DNA from: an uncultured Clostridia bacterium
Lineage (GTDB): Bacteria; Bacillota; Clostridia; Peptostreptococcales; Anaerovoracaceae
Direction of reading: 5' to 3'
Assembly (NCBI GenBank): GCA_937915045.1
Contig: CALDNM010000094.1
Coordinates: 1 to 6,075, forward strand
DNA length: 6,075 nucleotides
Each line of letters starts with the position of its first letter. Positions within the stretch are counted from its first letter, which is position 1. The notes under the pieces were generated by a model. That model searched no databases. It was not told where the DNA came from and saw only the letters and a list, made by a program, of their open reading frames with translations. The position numbers and the translations under genes are program-made. This document shows, one piece after another, positions 6,072-6,075 of the stretch.

Positions 6072-6075
6072 TGCC

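Noticed and set aside
1..6075. CRISPR array, tRNA, rRNA or insertion sequence
   Set aside because: I saw no regularly spaced direct repeats, no tRNA-like cloverleaf, no rRNA-like sequence and no transposase frame in the window.

Overview
The window looks like chromosomal DNA of a low-to-middle GC Bacillota, most likely a Clostridia/Lachnospiraceae-type gut bacterium. This is an inference from strong AGGAG-type ribosome binding sites, AT-rich intergenic DNA, a Gram-positive style signal peptide and the kinds of protein present. It splits into two unlike halves. The left ~3.9 kb is an AT-rich type I restriction-modification (hsd) locus. The right ~2.1 kb is a more GC-rich housekeeping-like segment. 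Sample 60-base lines give 18/60 G+C at 2401-2460 and 31/60 at 4201-4260.

Left region. Positions 20-724 (minus strand) encode half of a type I specificity subunit (HsdS). It has the central conserved helix, one target recognition domain and the C-terminal conserved region, but no N-terminal TRD and no convincing start signal. It is bounded by an exact 15-bp inverted repeat, taaacaagaatttag at 1-15 and its reverse complement at 640-654. At the right arm the repeat encodes the conserved I-N-K-N-L at the start of the central region. At the left arm the same codons on the plus strand would read I-N-K-N-L-A-A-stop. This is what is expected if a plus-strand hsdS half-gene, lying mostly left of the window, is currently cut short, and inversion of the ~0.65-kb segment would join it in frame to the minus-strand half as a full two-TRD HsdS. 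The best reading is an invertible, phase-variable specificity locus, seen in the orientation where this cassette is silent.

Next, on the plus strand, is hsdR (821-3936), the translocase/nuclease subunit. All expected motifs are present, but a single-base frameshift near 2012-2019 splits it into two reading frames. If it is not a sequencing error, restriction is probably lost while the switching specificity half might still serve methylation.

Right region. A secreted protein that looks like an (alpha/alpha)6 six-hairpin glycosidase (4006-5208) overlaps by 4 bp a flavodoxin-domain protein (5205-5708), forming a two-gene operon. The following 285 bp hold two overlapping sigma-A-like promoters, a small stem-loop and a strong intrinsic terminator (5892-5939). 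This suggests either a small RNA or an attenuated leader. A 25-codon ORF (5994-6071) then overlaps, as TAATG, a start codon at the right edge of the window.
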